A stretch of 64,000 nt of DNA from Haemophilus haemolyticus (lineage in GTDB: Bacteria > Pseudomonadota > Gammaproteobacteria > Enterobacterales > Pasteurellaceae). The notes beneath the pieces are model-generated. The model saw nothing but the letters and a program-made list of their open reading frames with translations, was not told the origin of the DNA and did not search any database. The stretch lies in NCBI RefSeq assembly GCF_001679045.1, contig NZ_LYCK01000001.1, forward strand, positions 134,793 to 198,792. The letters are read 5' to 3'. Below are positions 1 to 8,807 of the stretch, piece after piece. A program made the position numbers and the translations under genes. Positions within the stretch are counted from its first letter, which is position 1. Every line of letters begins with the position of its first letter.

Positions 1-621
1 ATCCCAAATAAAGCAGGCTCAAATCCAGAAGGTTCTATTGCAACGCGTTTTATTGCAGAAACAATGTATAACGAACTCAAAACAGTGGATTTAACCATTC
101 AAAATGCAGGCGGTGTTCGTGCGGATATTTTACCAGGCAATGTAACCTTTAATGATGCTTATACTTTCTTACCTTTCGGGAATACGTTATATACCTATAA
201 AATGGAAGGTTCGTTAGTGAAACAAGTGCTTGAAGATGCGATGCAATTTGCTTTAGTTGATGGTTCTACAGGGGCATTCCCTTATGGCGCGGGCATTCGT
301 TACGAAGCGAATGAAATACCAAATGCGGAAGGTAAACGTTTAGTCAGCGTGGAAGTATTGAATAAACAAACCCAACAATGGGAACCAATTGATGATAATA
401 AACGTTATCTCGTTGGTACCAATGCTTATGTAGCTAGCGGTAAAGATGGTTACAAAACTTTTGGTAAATTATTTAATGATCCAAAATATGAAGGCGTTGA
501 TACATACTTGCCTGATGCGGAAAGTTTCATTAAATTTATGAAAAAACATCCACACTTTGAGGCTTACACTTCATCAAATGTAAAATTTAATGCTTCAACT
601 GATGCATTACCTAAAAAATAA
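1..621 (+). CDS. nadN: NAD nucleotidase / 5'-nucleotidase, 3' part only
   Basis: This is the C-terminal part of a 5'-nucleotidase; the reading frame is open from the first base, so the start lies outside the window. The family C-terminal substrate-binding domain is clear: a QNAGGVRAD motif, then LPFGNTLY, and a late ASGKDGY segment. In H. influenzae the enzyme with this domain next to aroK is NadN (formerly NucA), a periplasmic or surface enzyme that splits NAD to NMN and then to nicotinamide riboside, feeding this V-factor-dependent organism. The metal-binding catalytic domain is not in the window, so activity cannot be checked. A strong terminator follows. The nadN name over a generic ushA-like nucleotidase is inference from neighbours and family. 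Confidence 0.85.
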   Translation: MPNKAGSNPEGSIATRFIAETMYNELKTVDLTIQNAGGVRADILPGNVTFNDAYTFLPFGNTLYTYKMEGSLVKQVLEDAMQFALVDGSTGAFPYGAGIRYEANEIPNAEGKRLVSVEVLNKQTQQWEPIDDNKRYLVGTNAYVASGKDGYKTFGKLFNDPKYEGVDTYLPDAESFIKFMKKHPHFEAYTSSNVKFNASTDALPKK

Positions 622-637
622 AATTGAAAAATAGACT

Positions 638-669
638 AAAAATAGCGCGTATTTAACGCGCTATTTTTG
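638..669 (+). terminator. Rho-independent terminator after nadN
   Basis: Thirteen-base stem, AAAAATAGCGCGT at 638-650 pairing with ACGCGCTATTTTT at 656-668, around a five-base loop. The AT-rich outer part of the stem supplies the U run. It lies 16 bases after the nadN stop codon. The 236 bases from here to aroK hold no gene I can support and no promoter I would defend. Confidence 0.85.
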
Positions 670-905
670 TTATTAGTCTGAGTCTTGAAAATTTCATCGA
701 TGATTGAGAATCTTAACTATTCCATATCTGGATGGTTTCTCGTAGAAAATAAATTCCCTAGAAAGGTTGAAAAATAGGGTAGTTTATTGCGATAATCTAG
801 GCCATTTTTGGGGAGATCTTTCAAGTAGTCGAATTTGTTTTAGACTGTATTTTTGTTAGAAAGATCAAATTTTTATTTCACCTTTAATTTAATTAGAAAA
901 GAACA

Positions 906-1448
906 ATGGCGGAAAAACGTAATATTTTTTTAGTGGGACCAATGGGTGCAGGTAAAAGCACTATCGGTCGTCAATTAGCACAACAGCTTAATATGGATTT
1001 TATTGATTCCGATGCCGTGATTGAAGAGCGTACGGGCGCGGATATTAGCTGGATTTTTGATTTGGAAGGTGAAGAAGGCTTCCGTAAGCGTGAAGAACGC
1101 ATTATTAATGAGCTTACTCAAATGCAAGGCATTGTGCTTTCAACTGGTGGTGGCGCGGTACTTTCTAAAGAAAGTCGTAATTATCTATCTGCACGTGGCA
1201 TTGTGATTTATTTGGAAACAACGGTGGAAAAACAATTCCAACGTACTCAACGTGATAAAAAACGTCCATTGCTCCAAGATGCAGAGAATCCTCGTCAAGT
1301 ATTGGAAGATTTAGCAAAAATTCGCAATCCGCTTTATGAAGAAATTGCGGACATCACTTTGCTAACTGATGAGCAAAATGCCAAAGTAATGGTGAATCAA
1401 ATTGTTGATTTAATTGATAATATGAATGGATTGAATGGTGCACTTTAA
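906..1448 (+). CDS. aroK: Shikimate kinase I
   Basis: Phosphorylates shikimate to shikimate 3-phosphate with ATP in the common aromatic pathway, in the cytoplasm. The 180-residue length fits the family (about 173). The P-loop GPMGAGKST spans residues 11-19, the Mg/shikimate DSD motif residues 34-36, and FRKRE and STGGGAV motifs follow in the expected order. The start at 906 begins [11 protein letters not shown], as in E. coli AroK, with a weak purine-rich site just upstream. aroB follows 19 bases later on the same strand, so the two consecutive shikimate genes are probably co-transcribed, and dam follows aroB directly. Confidence 0.97.
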   Translation: MAEKRNIFLVGPMGAGKSTIGRQLAQQLNMDFIDSDAVIEERTGADISWIFDLEGEEGFRKREERIINELTQMQGIVLSTGGGAVLSKESRNYLSARGIVIYLETTVEKQFQRTQRDKKRPLLQDAENPRQVLEDLAKIRNPLYEEIADITLLTDEQNAKVMVNQIVDLIDNMNGLNGAL

Positions 1449-1464
1449 ACACACCTAAGGATAA

Positions 1465-2556
<1,092 letters not shown>

Positions 2557-2557
2557 G

Positions 2558-3418
2558 ATGTTACGTCCGAAAAAACAATCTTTAAAACCTAAGTTAAAAC
2601 ACCGTCCATTTTTAAAATGGGCGGGGGGAAAATTTCGCTTAACGGACGATATAAATAGAGCCTTTCCAAACAAAAAAAACTGCTTAATTGAGCCATTTGT
2701 GGGCGCTGGAGCAGTGTTTCTTAATTCTAATTTTGAACGCTATATTTTGGCAGATATCAACCCTGATTTAATCAATCTATTCAATATTGTTAAAGAAAAT
2801 GTAGATGGTTATATTGAAGCTTGCAAGCCGATTTTCTTCGCTGATGATGCCAATACACCCGATTATTACTATACCAAACGTCGCCAATTCAATGCATCTA
2901 CGGATCCTTTCGAACGTTCGATTATTTTTTTGTATTTGAACCGTTTTGGGTTTAATGGATTATGCCGCTACAACAGCAAGAATGAATTTAACGTACCTTT
3001 TGGTGCTTACAAAACTCATTATTTTCCAGAAGATGAATTACGTTATTTTGCTCATAAAGCGCAAAGTGCGGTATTTTTATGCTGTGATTTTCAAAAAACT
3101 TTTGAATTTGCCGATAAAGATTCGGTGATTTATTGTGATCCGCCGTATGCTCCGCTACAACAGGATACTAATTTTACTGGTTATGCGGGCAATGAGTTTG
3201 GTTTGATGCAGCAACGTGCTTTGGCAGATTTAGCGAAATCTATACAAAAAGAAAAACAAATTCCGATATTGATCTCGAATCACGATACTAAATTTACGCG
3301 TGAAATTTACAATGGTGCAAAATTTAAACGGGTAAAAGTTCAACGTTCTATTAGTCAGAATTCAGAAAAACGCGTAAAAGTGAAAGAATTAATTGCGATA
3401 TTTGGAGCCCGTAAATAA
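2558..3418 (+). CDS. dam: DNA adenine methylase (GATC-specific)
   Basis: Methylates adenine N6 in GATC and so marks strands for mismatch repair and times replication. The SAM-binding block FLKWAGGK (18-25) with EPFVGAGAVF (45-54) and the catalytic DPPY (194-197) appear in the order of the Dam alpha class. The 286 residues compare with 278 in E. coli. The N-terminus carries a basic extension, MLRPKKQSLKPKLKHR, before the conserved block. The ATG sits one base after the aroB stop, so translation is likely coupled. The aroB-dam order is shared with enterobacteria, although damX is missing between them. The next gene is convergent and only 21 bases away, with no terminator visible. Confidence 0.97.
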   Translation: MLRPKKQSLKPKLKHRPFLKWAGGKFRLTDDINRAFPNKKNCLIEPFVGAGAVFLNSNFERYILADINPDLINLFNIVKENVDGYIEACKPIFFADDANTPDYYYTKRRQFNASTDPFERSIIFLYLNRFGFNGLCRYNSKNEFNVPFGAYKTHYFPEDELRYFAHKAQSAVFLCCDFQKTFEFADKDSVIYCDPPYAPLQQDTNFTGYAGNEFGLMQQRALADLAKSIQKEKQIPILISNHDTKFTREIYNGAKFKRVKVQRSISQNSEKRVKVKELIAIFGARK

Positions 3419-3439
3419 TAAAAATAAATCGCACTTTTG

Positions 3440-4030
3440 CTAGTTATCAATTAGATTACTGTTTTTCTTTAAATCATCCAGCGTATTAAAATTCTCGAAA
3501 TGCCCTTCTTCTTTCGTAAATTTTACTGAAATTCCACCATTTTCGTTCATAAATTGTAAAAGACGTCGTTCACCTGATGCTAAGTAGTGTCGCAATTTTT
3601 CTTTTAGCTGAACGGACATCAAACAAAAAACGGGATGTTCATGTTCTTCATCGCAAGCATACGCAATTAAAGTGCGGTCATTTTTAACCGCGCTTTTGAG
3701 TTTATCTAAAAGATTCGTAGGGAAAAAAGGTGTATCACAAGGAGTAAAAAGGATGAAGTCACTTTTTGTCTTTTCTAGGGCTGTCAGCATGCCGCTCAAT
3801 GGACCTTGAAAATCGGGTAGTTCATCGGAAAAAACAGGAAAGCCAAATTTAGCATATTCTGTTTGACTTCGGTTAGCATTAATCGAAATATCATGAACTT
3901 GTGGTTGCAAGCGATGAATAACATGTTGAATTAAAGATTGTTTACCTAAAATCTGTAATCCCTTATCTTGCCCGCCCATTCTGCGTGCTTTGCCACCTGC
4001 CAAAATTACCGCACTTATTGTAATTGTCAT
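3440..4030 (-). CDS. mobA: Molybdenum cofactor guanylyltransferase MobA
   Basis: Attaches GMP to Mo-molybdopterin, making the MGD cofactor used by DMSO, TMAO and formate oxidoreductases. The nucleotidyltransferase signature LAGGKARRMGGQDKG covers residues 10-24, followed by GPLSGM and the metal-binding FTPCDTPF. The 196 residues match E. coli MobA (194). The ribosome site is weak. Uptake sequences lie at both ends of the gene (3670 and 4008). It is divergent from yihD-dsbA. The partner gene mobB is about 4.3 kb away rather than adjacent. Confidence 0.95.
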   Translation of the reverse strand: MTITISAVILAGGKARRMGGQDKGLQILGKQSLIQHVIHRLQPQVHDISINANRSQTEYAKFGFPVFSDELPDFQGPLSGMLTALEKTKSDFILFTPCDTPFFPTNLLDKLKSAVKNDRTLIAYACDEEHEHPVFCLMSVQLKEKLRHYLASGERRLLQFMNENGGISVKFTKEEGHFENFNTLDDLKKNSNLIDN

Positions 4031-4094
4031 ATTTTAATCTATCGTTATTTCAAGTATCATTTGTCTATTTTTTACGATTAAAAAGGAAATAGCA

Positions 4095-4361
4095 ATGAAA
4101 TGTAAGCGTTTAAATGAAGTTTTGGAACTTTTACAGCCTTATTGGTCTAAAGATCCGGATTTGAGCTTAATGGAAATTTTGCAAAAAATTGCCAATGAAT
4201 CAGGTTTTCAAAAGCCATTAAATGAATTAACTGATGAAGTGATTATTTATCAGTTAAAAATGGGTGGTATAGATAAGCATGAGCCAATTCCTGGTCTCAA
4301 AAAAGATTATGAAGAAGATTTTAAAACCGCATTGCTCCGTGCTCGCGGTATCATTAAATAA
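4095..4361 (+). CDS. yihD: YihD family protein (DUF1040)
   Basis: A small acidic cytoplasmic protein of 88 residues with no signal peptide or membrane segment. It matches E. coli YihD in length and pattern ([17 protein letters not shown] at the start, ending [10 protein letters not shown]). Biochemical role is not established for the family. In E. coli yihD lies beside mobA and upstream of dsbA, the same neighbourhood as here. A good AAGGAAA ribosome site precedes the ATG, and dsbA starts 12 bases after the stop, so the two probably share a transcript. Confidence 0.9.
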   Translation: MKCKRLNEVLELLQPYWSKDPDLSLMEILQKIANESGFQKPLNELTDEVIIYQLKMGGIDKHEPIPGLKKDYEEDFKTALLRARGIIK

Positions 4362-4373
4362 GAAGGAAAGCAA

Positions 4374-4991
4374 ATGAAAAAAGTATTACTTGTGTTAGGT
4401 TTAGGTATCAGCATGCTTATGTCTGCAAATAGTTTTGCAGCAGATTTACAAGAAGGCAAACAATATGTTCAAGTGAGTCAACAGGCTTCACAGCAAAAAG
4501 AAGTGATTGAGTTTTTCTCATTCTACTGCCCGCATTGTTACGCCTTTGAAATGGAATACAAAATTCCACAACAAGTCGCAGATGCTTTACCAAAAGACGT
4601 GAAATTTAAACAATATCATGTGAATTTCTTAGGTCGCCAGTCTGAAAACTTAACTCGTGCTTGGGCGTTAGCAATGGCATTAGGTGCTGAAAGCAAAGTA
4701 AAGGCACCATTATTTGAAGCGGCTCAAAAGGATGCCTTGAAGTCAATGGATGATATTCGAGCTATTTTCTTATCTAATGGTGTAACGGCCGAGCAATTTG
4801 ATGGTGGCATTAATAGTTTTGCAGTGAATGGTTTAGTCAATAAACAAGTAAATGCCGCAGAACAATTTAAAGTGCGTGGCGTACCTGATTTTTATGTAAA
4901 TGGTAAATTCCGTGTAAACCCTGAAGGTTTAAATTACGATGATTTCGTGAAAGATTATGTGCAAACCGTAAAAGGTTTATTGCAAAAATAA
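4374..4991 (+). CDS. dsbA: Periplasmic thiol:disulfide oxidase DsbA
   Basis: Introduces disulfide bonds into exported proteins. A signal peptide ends near residue 22 (MSANSFA|AD). The active site CPHC is at 52-55 in FYCPHCYAFE, and the cis-proline loop reads GVPDFYVNG. The 205 residues are typical. In H. influenzae this protein was described as Por and is needed for competence, presumably because secretins and pilins such as PilA in this window need disulfides. It sits downstream of yihD with an AGAAGGAAA ribosome site. Confidence 0.97.
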   Translation: MKKVLLVLGLGISMLMSANSFAADLQEGKQYVQVSQQASQQKEVIEFFSFYCPHCYAFEMEYKIPQQVADALPKDVKFKQYHVNFLGRQSENLTRAWALAMALGAESKVKAPLFEAAQKDALKSMDDIRAIFLSNGVTAEQFDGGINSFAVNGLVNKQVNAAEQFKVRGVPDFYVNGKFRVNPEGLNYDDFVKDYVQTVKGLLQK

Positions 4992-5051
4992 CGAAAAATT
5001 GGTTTAATGCCTGCCCTATTTGTAAATATTAATGAAAGAAGAGAGAATATT

Positions 5052-5387
5052 ATGGCTGCAAGTTTTAGCGTAACGCGTCGTTTCTTTGACGACAAAAACT
5101 ACCCACGTGGTTTTTCCCGTCACGGTGATTACACAATCAAAGAATCACAAGTGCTTGAGCAATATGGTCAAGCGTTCAAAGCATTAGACTTAGGGGAACG
5201 TGAGCCAGCGACTAAAGAAGAAAAAGATTTCGTCGCGTTTTGCCGTGGTGAGCGCGCAGCAGAGACTTTCTTTGAAAAAACTTGGAATAAATATCGTACT
5301 CGTATTAACACTAAAAAACGTGTTTACACCTTATCTGGCGATGTGAGTGAAGCTGCCTCTGGCGGTGAAGATTATTCCGGCGAATAA
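5052..5387 (+). CDS. maoP: Macrodomain Ori protein MaoP (YifE family)
   Basis: A 111-residue homologue of E. coli MaoP/YifE, the protein that with the maoS site organises the Ori macrodomain. Diagnostic stretches are [19 protein letters not shown] near the N-terminus and the C-terminal WNKYRTRI and TLSGDV segments. I start at 5052 ([12 protein letters not shown]) because it aligns with E. coli and has GAAAGAAGAGAG upstream; an in-frame ATG exists at 5007 but adds 15 residues the family lacks. A terminator follows. Whether the organism has a maoS-like site cannot be judged here. Confidence 0.88.
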   Translation: MAASFSVTRRFFDDKNYPRGFSRHGDYTIKESQVLEQYGQAFKALDLGEREPATKEEKDFVAFCRGERAAETFFEKTWNKYRTRINTKKRVYTLSGDVSEAASGGEDYSGE

Positions 5388-5399
5388 GATATGTTAAAT

Positions 5400-5430
5400 A
5401 AGGCAGGCGGAAGTCTGCCTTTTGTTTTTG
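5400..5430 (+). terminator. Terminator after maoP
   Basis: Seven-base stem AAGGCAG (5400-5406) with CTGCCTT (5415-5421), an eight-base loop, then TTGTTTTTG. It is 12 bases beyond the maoP stop. Confidence 0.8.
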
Positions 5431-5529
5431 AATAGCTTGTTAAATCAGGCTAATTCACGGCCGATAACTTTATTCTCCTATCTTTGTATGAACGATTCAT
5501 CTTCATACGCCCTATGAATACTAATTTCT

Positions 5530-6621
5530 ATGCAATTACCGATTTCTCAATACAACGAACTGCTACAAAAAAAACTTGAAAAATTAACCTCACTTTTGCG
5601 CCCTTTCAATGCACCTGATATTCAAGTTTTTGACTCTCCAACAAGTCATTATCGTATGCGTGCGGAGTTTCGTATTTGGCACGAGCAAGATGATTTTTAC
5701 CATATTATGTTTGATCAATCGACGCTGCAGCGTTATCGCGTGAATGAGTTTCCAATTGCCAGCATGCTAATTAATCGTATGATGCAAACCTTATTATCCT
5801 TGTTAAAACAACAAGAAGTGCTACACAAAAAATTATTCCAAATTGATTACCTTAGCACCTTGAGCAATAAGATTATTGTGAGCTTGCTTTATCATAAAAC
5901 GCTCACTGAAGAATGGGAAAGTGCGGCTAAAAATCTGAAAGTTTTACTCGAAAAGCAAGGTTTTGATGTGCAAATAATCGGGCGTGCAAGTAAACAAAAA
6001 ATCTGTTTTGAGCAAGATTATGTGGATGAAGTTTTACCTGTGAATGGCAGAAATTATGTCTATCGACAAGTCGAGAATAGTTTTACCCAGCCAAATGCAA
6101 CGGTAAACTGCAAAATGCTTGAATGGGCAATTGATTGTACCCAAAATAGTGAAGGTGATTTATTAGAACTTTACTGCGGAAACGGTAATTTTTCTATTGC
6201 ACTTGCACAGAATTTCCGTAAGGTATTAGCAACAGAAATCGCCAAACCTTCTGTAGCCGCTGCACAGTTTAATATAGCTGAAAATAAAGTTGATAATTTA
6301 CAAATTATCCGTATGTCAGCGGAAGAATTTACGCAGGCTATGAATGGGGTTCGAGCCTTTAATCGCTTGAAAGGGATTGATTTAAAATCTTACGAATGTA
6401 ATACTATTTTTGTCGATCCTCCTCGCGCAGGGCTTGATCCTGATACAGTGAAACTTGTACAAAATTACGATCGCATTTTGTATATTTCCTGCAATCCACA
6501 TACGCTGTGCGATAATCTTGTTGAACTTTCAAAAACGCACCGAATTGAAAAAGCAGCGTTATTTGACCAATTCCCTTACACTGACCACATGGAAAGCGGC
6601 GTATGGCTCATTCGCAAGTAG
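5530..6621 (+). CDS. trmA: tRNA (uracil-54-C5)-methyltransferase TrmA
   Basis: Makes ribothymidine at position 54 of the tRNA T-loop using SAM. The 363 residues align with E. coli TrmA through [19 protein letters not shown] N-terminal text, [12 protein letters not shown], the SAM motif [20 protein letters not shown] and the nucleophile in YISCNPHTL. The final [20 protein letters not shown] block holds the catalytic base region. Its 3' end overlaps the next gene, rsmJ, by 19 bases in another frame, making an RNA-methylation operon. Confidence 0.97.
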   Translation: MQLPISQYNELLQKKLEKLTSLLRPFNAPDIQVFDSPTSHYRMRAEFRIWHEQDDFYHIMFDQSTLQRYRVNEFPIASMLINRMMQTLLSLLKQQEVLHKKLFQIDYLSTLSNKIIVSLLYHKTLTEEWESAAKNLKVLLEKQGFDVQIIGRASKQKICFEQDYVDEVLPVNGRNYVYRQVENSFTQPNATVNCKMLEWAIDCTQNSEGDLLELYCGNGNFSIALAQNFRKVLATEIAKPSVAAAQFNIAENKVDNLQIIRMSAEEFTQAMNGVRAFNRLKGIDLKSYECNTIFVDPPRAGLDPDTVKLVQNYDRILYISCNPHTLCDNLVELSKTHRIEKAALFDQFPYTDHMESGVWLIRK

Positions 6622-7376
6622 GCATTCAATTAATTTCTGAATCTCCAGAAAAAACATTAGCAGAATTGACCGCACTTTGTGCTGAACATAACATTATTCA
6701 TGATGAACAAAGCCCACTTGCACTTGTTCAAACCGATGAACGCTTAGAACTTCGTAAACTAGACGAACCTAAACTCGGGGCGGTTTATGTTGATTTTTTA
6801 GGAGGCACAATGGCTCATCGTCGTAAATTTGGTGGTGGTCGCGGTGAAGCTGTAGCGAAAGCGGTAGGGATTAAAGGTTCGGAATTGCCAACGGTTATTG
6901 ATGCCACAGCAGGTCTAGGGCGTGATGCCTTTGTGCTAGCCTCGATTGGTTGCCAAGTTCGCTTAGTGGAACGTCATCCTGTCGTTTTTTTACTTCTACA
7001 AGATGGTTTAAATCGTGCTTATCAAGATGAAGAAATCGGTGAGATGTTGCAACAAAATTTGTGCTTGCTGAATGTTCATCATATTAATGAACTTGATCCT
7101 AATACCGATTATGCCGATGTGGTTTACCTTGATCCAATGTATCCGCATAAACAAAAATCTGCGCTAGTAAAAAAAGAAATGCGCGTATTCCAGCATTTAG
7201 TCGGAGCTGATTTAGATGCCGATGAATTGCTTTTACCTGCATTACAATTAGCTAAAAAACGTGTGGTCGTGAAGCGTCCTGACTACGCAGAGTTTCTTGG
7301 TGGAAAACAACCGCACTTTAGCCGTGAAACGAAAAATCATCGCTTTGATATTTATATGGGAGAATCCCAATGCTAA
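6603..7376 (+). CDS. rsmJ: 16S rRNA (guanine-1516-N2)-methyltransferase RsmJ
   Basis: Methylates G1516 of 16S rRNA. The 257 residues match E. coli RsmJ/Yhi[19 protein letters not shown], the glycine-rich [20 protein letters not shown], the SAM-binding [15 protein letters not shown], the [22 protein letters not shown] block and a [10 protein letters not shown]-terminal motif. The ATG at 6603 lies inside the end of trmA with GGAAAG upstream, so translation is probably coupled. The stop overlaps the start of rseC by seven bases. Confidence 0.96.
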   Translation: MAHSQVGIQLISESPEKTLAELTALCAEHNIIHDEQSPLALVQTDERLELRKLDEPKLGAVYVDFLGGTMAHRRKFGGGRGEAVAKAVGIKGSELPTVIDATAGLGRDAFVLASIGCQVRLVERHPVVFLLLQDGLNRAYQDEEIGEMLQQNLCLLNVHHINELDPNTDYADVVYLDPMYPHKQKSALVKKEMRVFQHLVGADLDADELLLPALQLAKKRVVVKRPDYAEFLGGKQPHFSRETKNHRFDIYMGESQC

Positions 7377-7804
7377 AAGAAAATGCCGTTGTTATTAGCT
7401 ATGAAAATGGTATTGCCAAAGTGAAATGCCAATCCCAAAGTGCCTGTGGCCAATGCGCAGCTAAAAACAGTTGTGGGACATCAAGCCTTTCCGAATTAAA
7501 CGGTAAACGTGGCGAGCATATTTTTAATGTAGAAACATTAATGCCATTACGCGAAGGTCAAATTGTTGAAATTGGATTAGAAGAAAAGTCGATGTTGTTG
7601 TCTGCATTATTGATGTATGTTGTACCGCTTTTGACCTTGTTGATTGCGACGATGTTGTCTGATTACATCAGCGATAATGAAATTCTGCGTGCCATTTTAA
7701 TCTTTGGGTTAACCGCACTTTCTTTCATTTTTGTAAAATCTTATAGCAGAAAATTAGGACAACAAACAGAATTTCAGCCTGTTTTATTGCGCATATTGTC
7801 TTAA
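7370..7804 (+). CDS. rseC: RseC/MucC family membrane protein with a cysteine cluster
   Basis: A 144-residue inner-membrane protein. The N-terminal soluble part has a four-cysteine cluster, [17 protein letters not shown], typical of RseC/MucC, where it is thought to hold an Fe-S or redox centre. Two hydrophobic segments follow at about residues 75-93 and 105-120. E. coli RseC works with the Rsx complex to keep SoxR reduced, and is encoded with rpoE; here it instead follows rsmJ with overlapping start, so the role in sigma-E control is doubtful. The family assignment is firm, the function inferred. Confidence 0.85.
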   Translation: MLKENAVVISYENGIAKVKCQSQSACGQCAAKNSCGTSSLSELNGKRGEHIFNVETLMPLREGQIVEIGLEEKSMLLSALLMYVVPLLTLLIATMLSDYISDNEILRAILIFGLTALSFIFVKSYSRKLGQQTEFQPVLLRILS

Positions 7805-7830
7805 GTTTTTTATTCGCTTTTTATTATTTC

Positions 7831-7846
7831 TGCGATCTAGATCGCA
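7831..7846. promoter_or_regulatory. CRP-S (Sxy-dependent) competence regulatory site
   Basis: The perfect 16-base palindrome TGCGATCTAGATCGCA carries the TGCGA/TCGCA arms that separate CRP-S (competence) sites from ordinary TGTGA/TCACA CRP sites. TTTC precedes it and AAAC follows. Its centre is about 41 bases before the start expected from a TAATTT at 7866-7871, a class II geometry. The first gene begins at 7917. It contains two GATC Dam sites. Binding by CRP plus Sxy is inferred from H. influenzae competence promoters. Confidence 0.7.
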
Positions 7847-7916
7847 AACTATAAAGCTAGTTGAGTAATTTTCTTTCTATTCCAGCAAAATTTCTCTTTT
7901 ATTCATCGGAGAAATT

Positions 7917-8138
7917 ATGCTGAATTTATTTAAATTACCCATTGAGAAAAGCTCTTTAGAGGCTTGGTCAAAACTTAGTGATGATGTGGCAAAAGTTGCT
8001 ATTCTAGCAATGCCTGTTATACTTTATGGCGAGCAACCGCTTTTCCTAAAAGGATTAAATATTAGTTTTTTGCTCATTATTGCTTATGCTTGCCTTGTGA
8101 TGGGGCGTAAATTTCGTCAATTAGTGGAGGGAAAATAA
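7917..8138 (+). CDS. Small two-helix membrane protein, unknown function
   Basis: I do not recognise this 73-residue protein. It has a short amphipathic N-terminus (MLNLFKLPIEKSSLEAW), two hydrophobic segments at about 24-38 and 49-63, and a basic tail GRKFRQLVEGK, so both ends are probably cytoplasmic. A strong CGGAGAAA ribosome site precedes the ATG. It is the first gene after the CRP-S palindrome at 7831-7846 and is followed one base later by a 28-codon membrane peptide, then a terminator. This suggests a competence- or starvation-induced unit. A toxin-like, regulatory-peptide or envelope role are all possible; none is shown. Confidence 0.75.
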   Translation: MLNLFKLPIEKSSLEAWSKLSDDVAKVAILAMPVILYGEQPLFLKGLNISFLLIIAYACLVMGRKFRQLVEGK

Positions 8139-8139
8139 T

Positions 8140-8226
8140 ATGTGGCTTACTATAGGGCTTGGCATTGTTGCTCTTCTTGCTATTGGCGGACTTATTTTTG
8201 CCAATTATGCAGCAAAACATTCTTAA
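8140..8226 (+). CDS. 28-residue single-helix membrane peptide
   Basis: A very short open frame (starts MWLTIGLGIV, ends YAAKHS) made almost wholly of one transmembrane helix, residues 4-22, with a short positive tail. The ATG begins two bases after the stop codon of the 73-residue gene, and GTGGAGGGAAA at the end of that gene is a good ribosome site, so co-translation is likely. A terminator starts seven bases after its stop, closing the unit. I do not recognise the family. Position, ribosome site and helix argue that it is real rather than chance. Confidence 0.6.
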   Translation: MWLTIGLGIVALLAIGGLIFANYAAKHS

Positions 8227-8232
8227 TTTATT

Positions 8233-8254
8233 AACCCCGATCTTTCGGGGTTTT
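8233..8254 (+). terminator. Terminator after the small-membrane-protein unit
   Basis: Stem AACCCCGA (8233-8240) with TCGGGGTT (8245-8252), loop TCTT, tail TTCC. An uptake sequence follows at 8264-8272. Confidence 0.8.
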
Positions 8255-8291
8255 CCGTATCTAAAGTGCGGTTATTTTTAAGGTTATTTTT

Positions 8292-8807
8292 ATGAACAAT
8301 CAGATTCCTTTACTTGGAATTACCGGTTACAGCGGTAGTGGTAAAACAACATTATTAGAAAAACTTATCCCAGAACTTATTGCTCGTCACATTCGCGTTT
8401 CGGTGATTAAACATAGCCATCATAATATGCAAGTTGATAAGGAAGGAAAAGATAGTTGGCGTATGAAAGAGGCGGGTTCTTCTCAAGTCATTTTAGCGAA
8501 TGATGAACGTTGGGCGATAATGACGGAAACGCCAAAACCTGTTTCATTGGATTATTTAGCGCAACAATTTGACCGCACTTTAACGGATTTAGTGTTGGTG
8601 GAAGGCTTTAAACAAGAGCCAATTCCAAAGATTTTGCTCCATCGTCAGGAAATGACAAAACCTTTACCCGAAATTGACGAATATGTGCTCGCAGTTGTAA
8701 CGAATTATCCCCTTGAAATTGACCGCACTTTGTTGGATATTAACCGCATTCCGCAAATTGCCGATTTTATTGAAAATTGGTTGCACCATTTTCACGGAGC
8801 ACGATGA
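8292..8807 (+). CDS. mobB: MobB, molybdopterin-guanine dinucleotide accessory GTPase
   Basis: GTP-binding adaptor that helps MobA deliver MGD to molybdoenzymes. The P-loop GYSGSGKTTLLE is at about 12-23, followed by the MobB signature SVIKHSHHNMQVDKEGKDSWRMKEAG. The 171 residues match E. coli MobB (175). Two uptake sequences lie in the coding region (8572, 8722). Its TGA overlaps the ATG of the following MFS gene (ATGA), so the two are translationally coupled, although no shared function is evident. Confidence 0.95.
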   Translation: MNNQIPLLGITGYSGSGKTTLLEKLIPELIARHIRVSVIKHSHHNMQVDKEGKDSWRMKEAGSSQVILANDERWAIMTETPKPVSLDYLAQQFDRTLTDLVLVEGFKQEPIPKILLHRQEMTKPLPEIDEYVLAVVTNYPLEIDRTLLDINRIPQIADFIENWLHHFHGAR

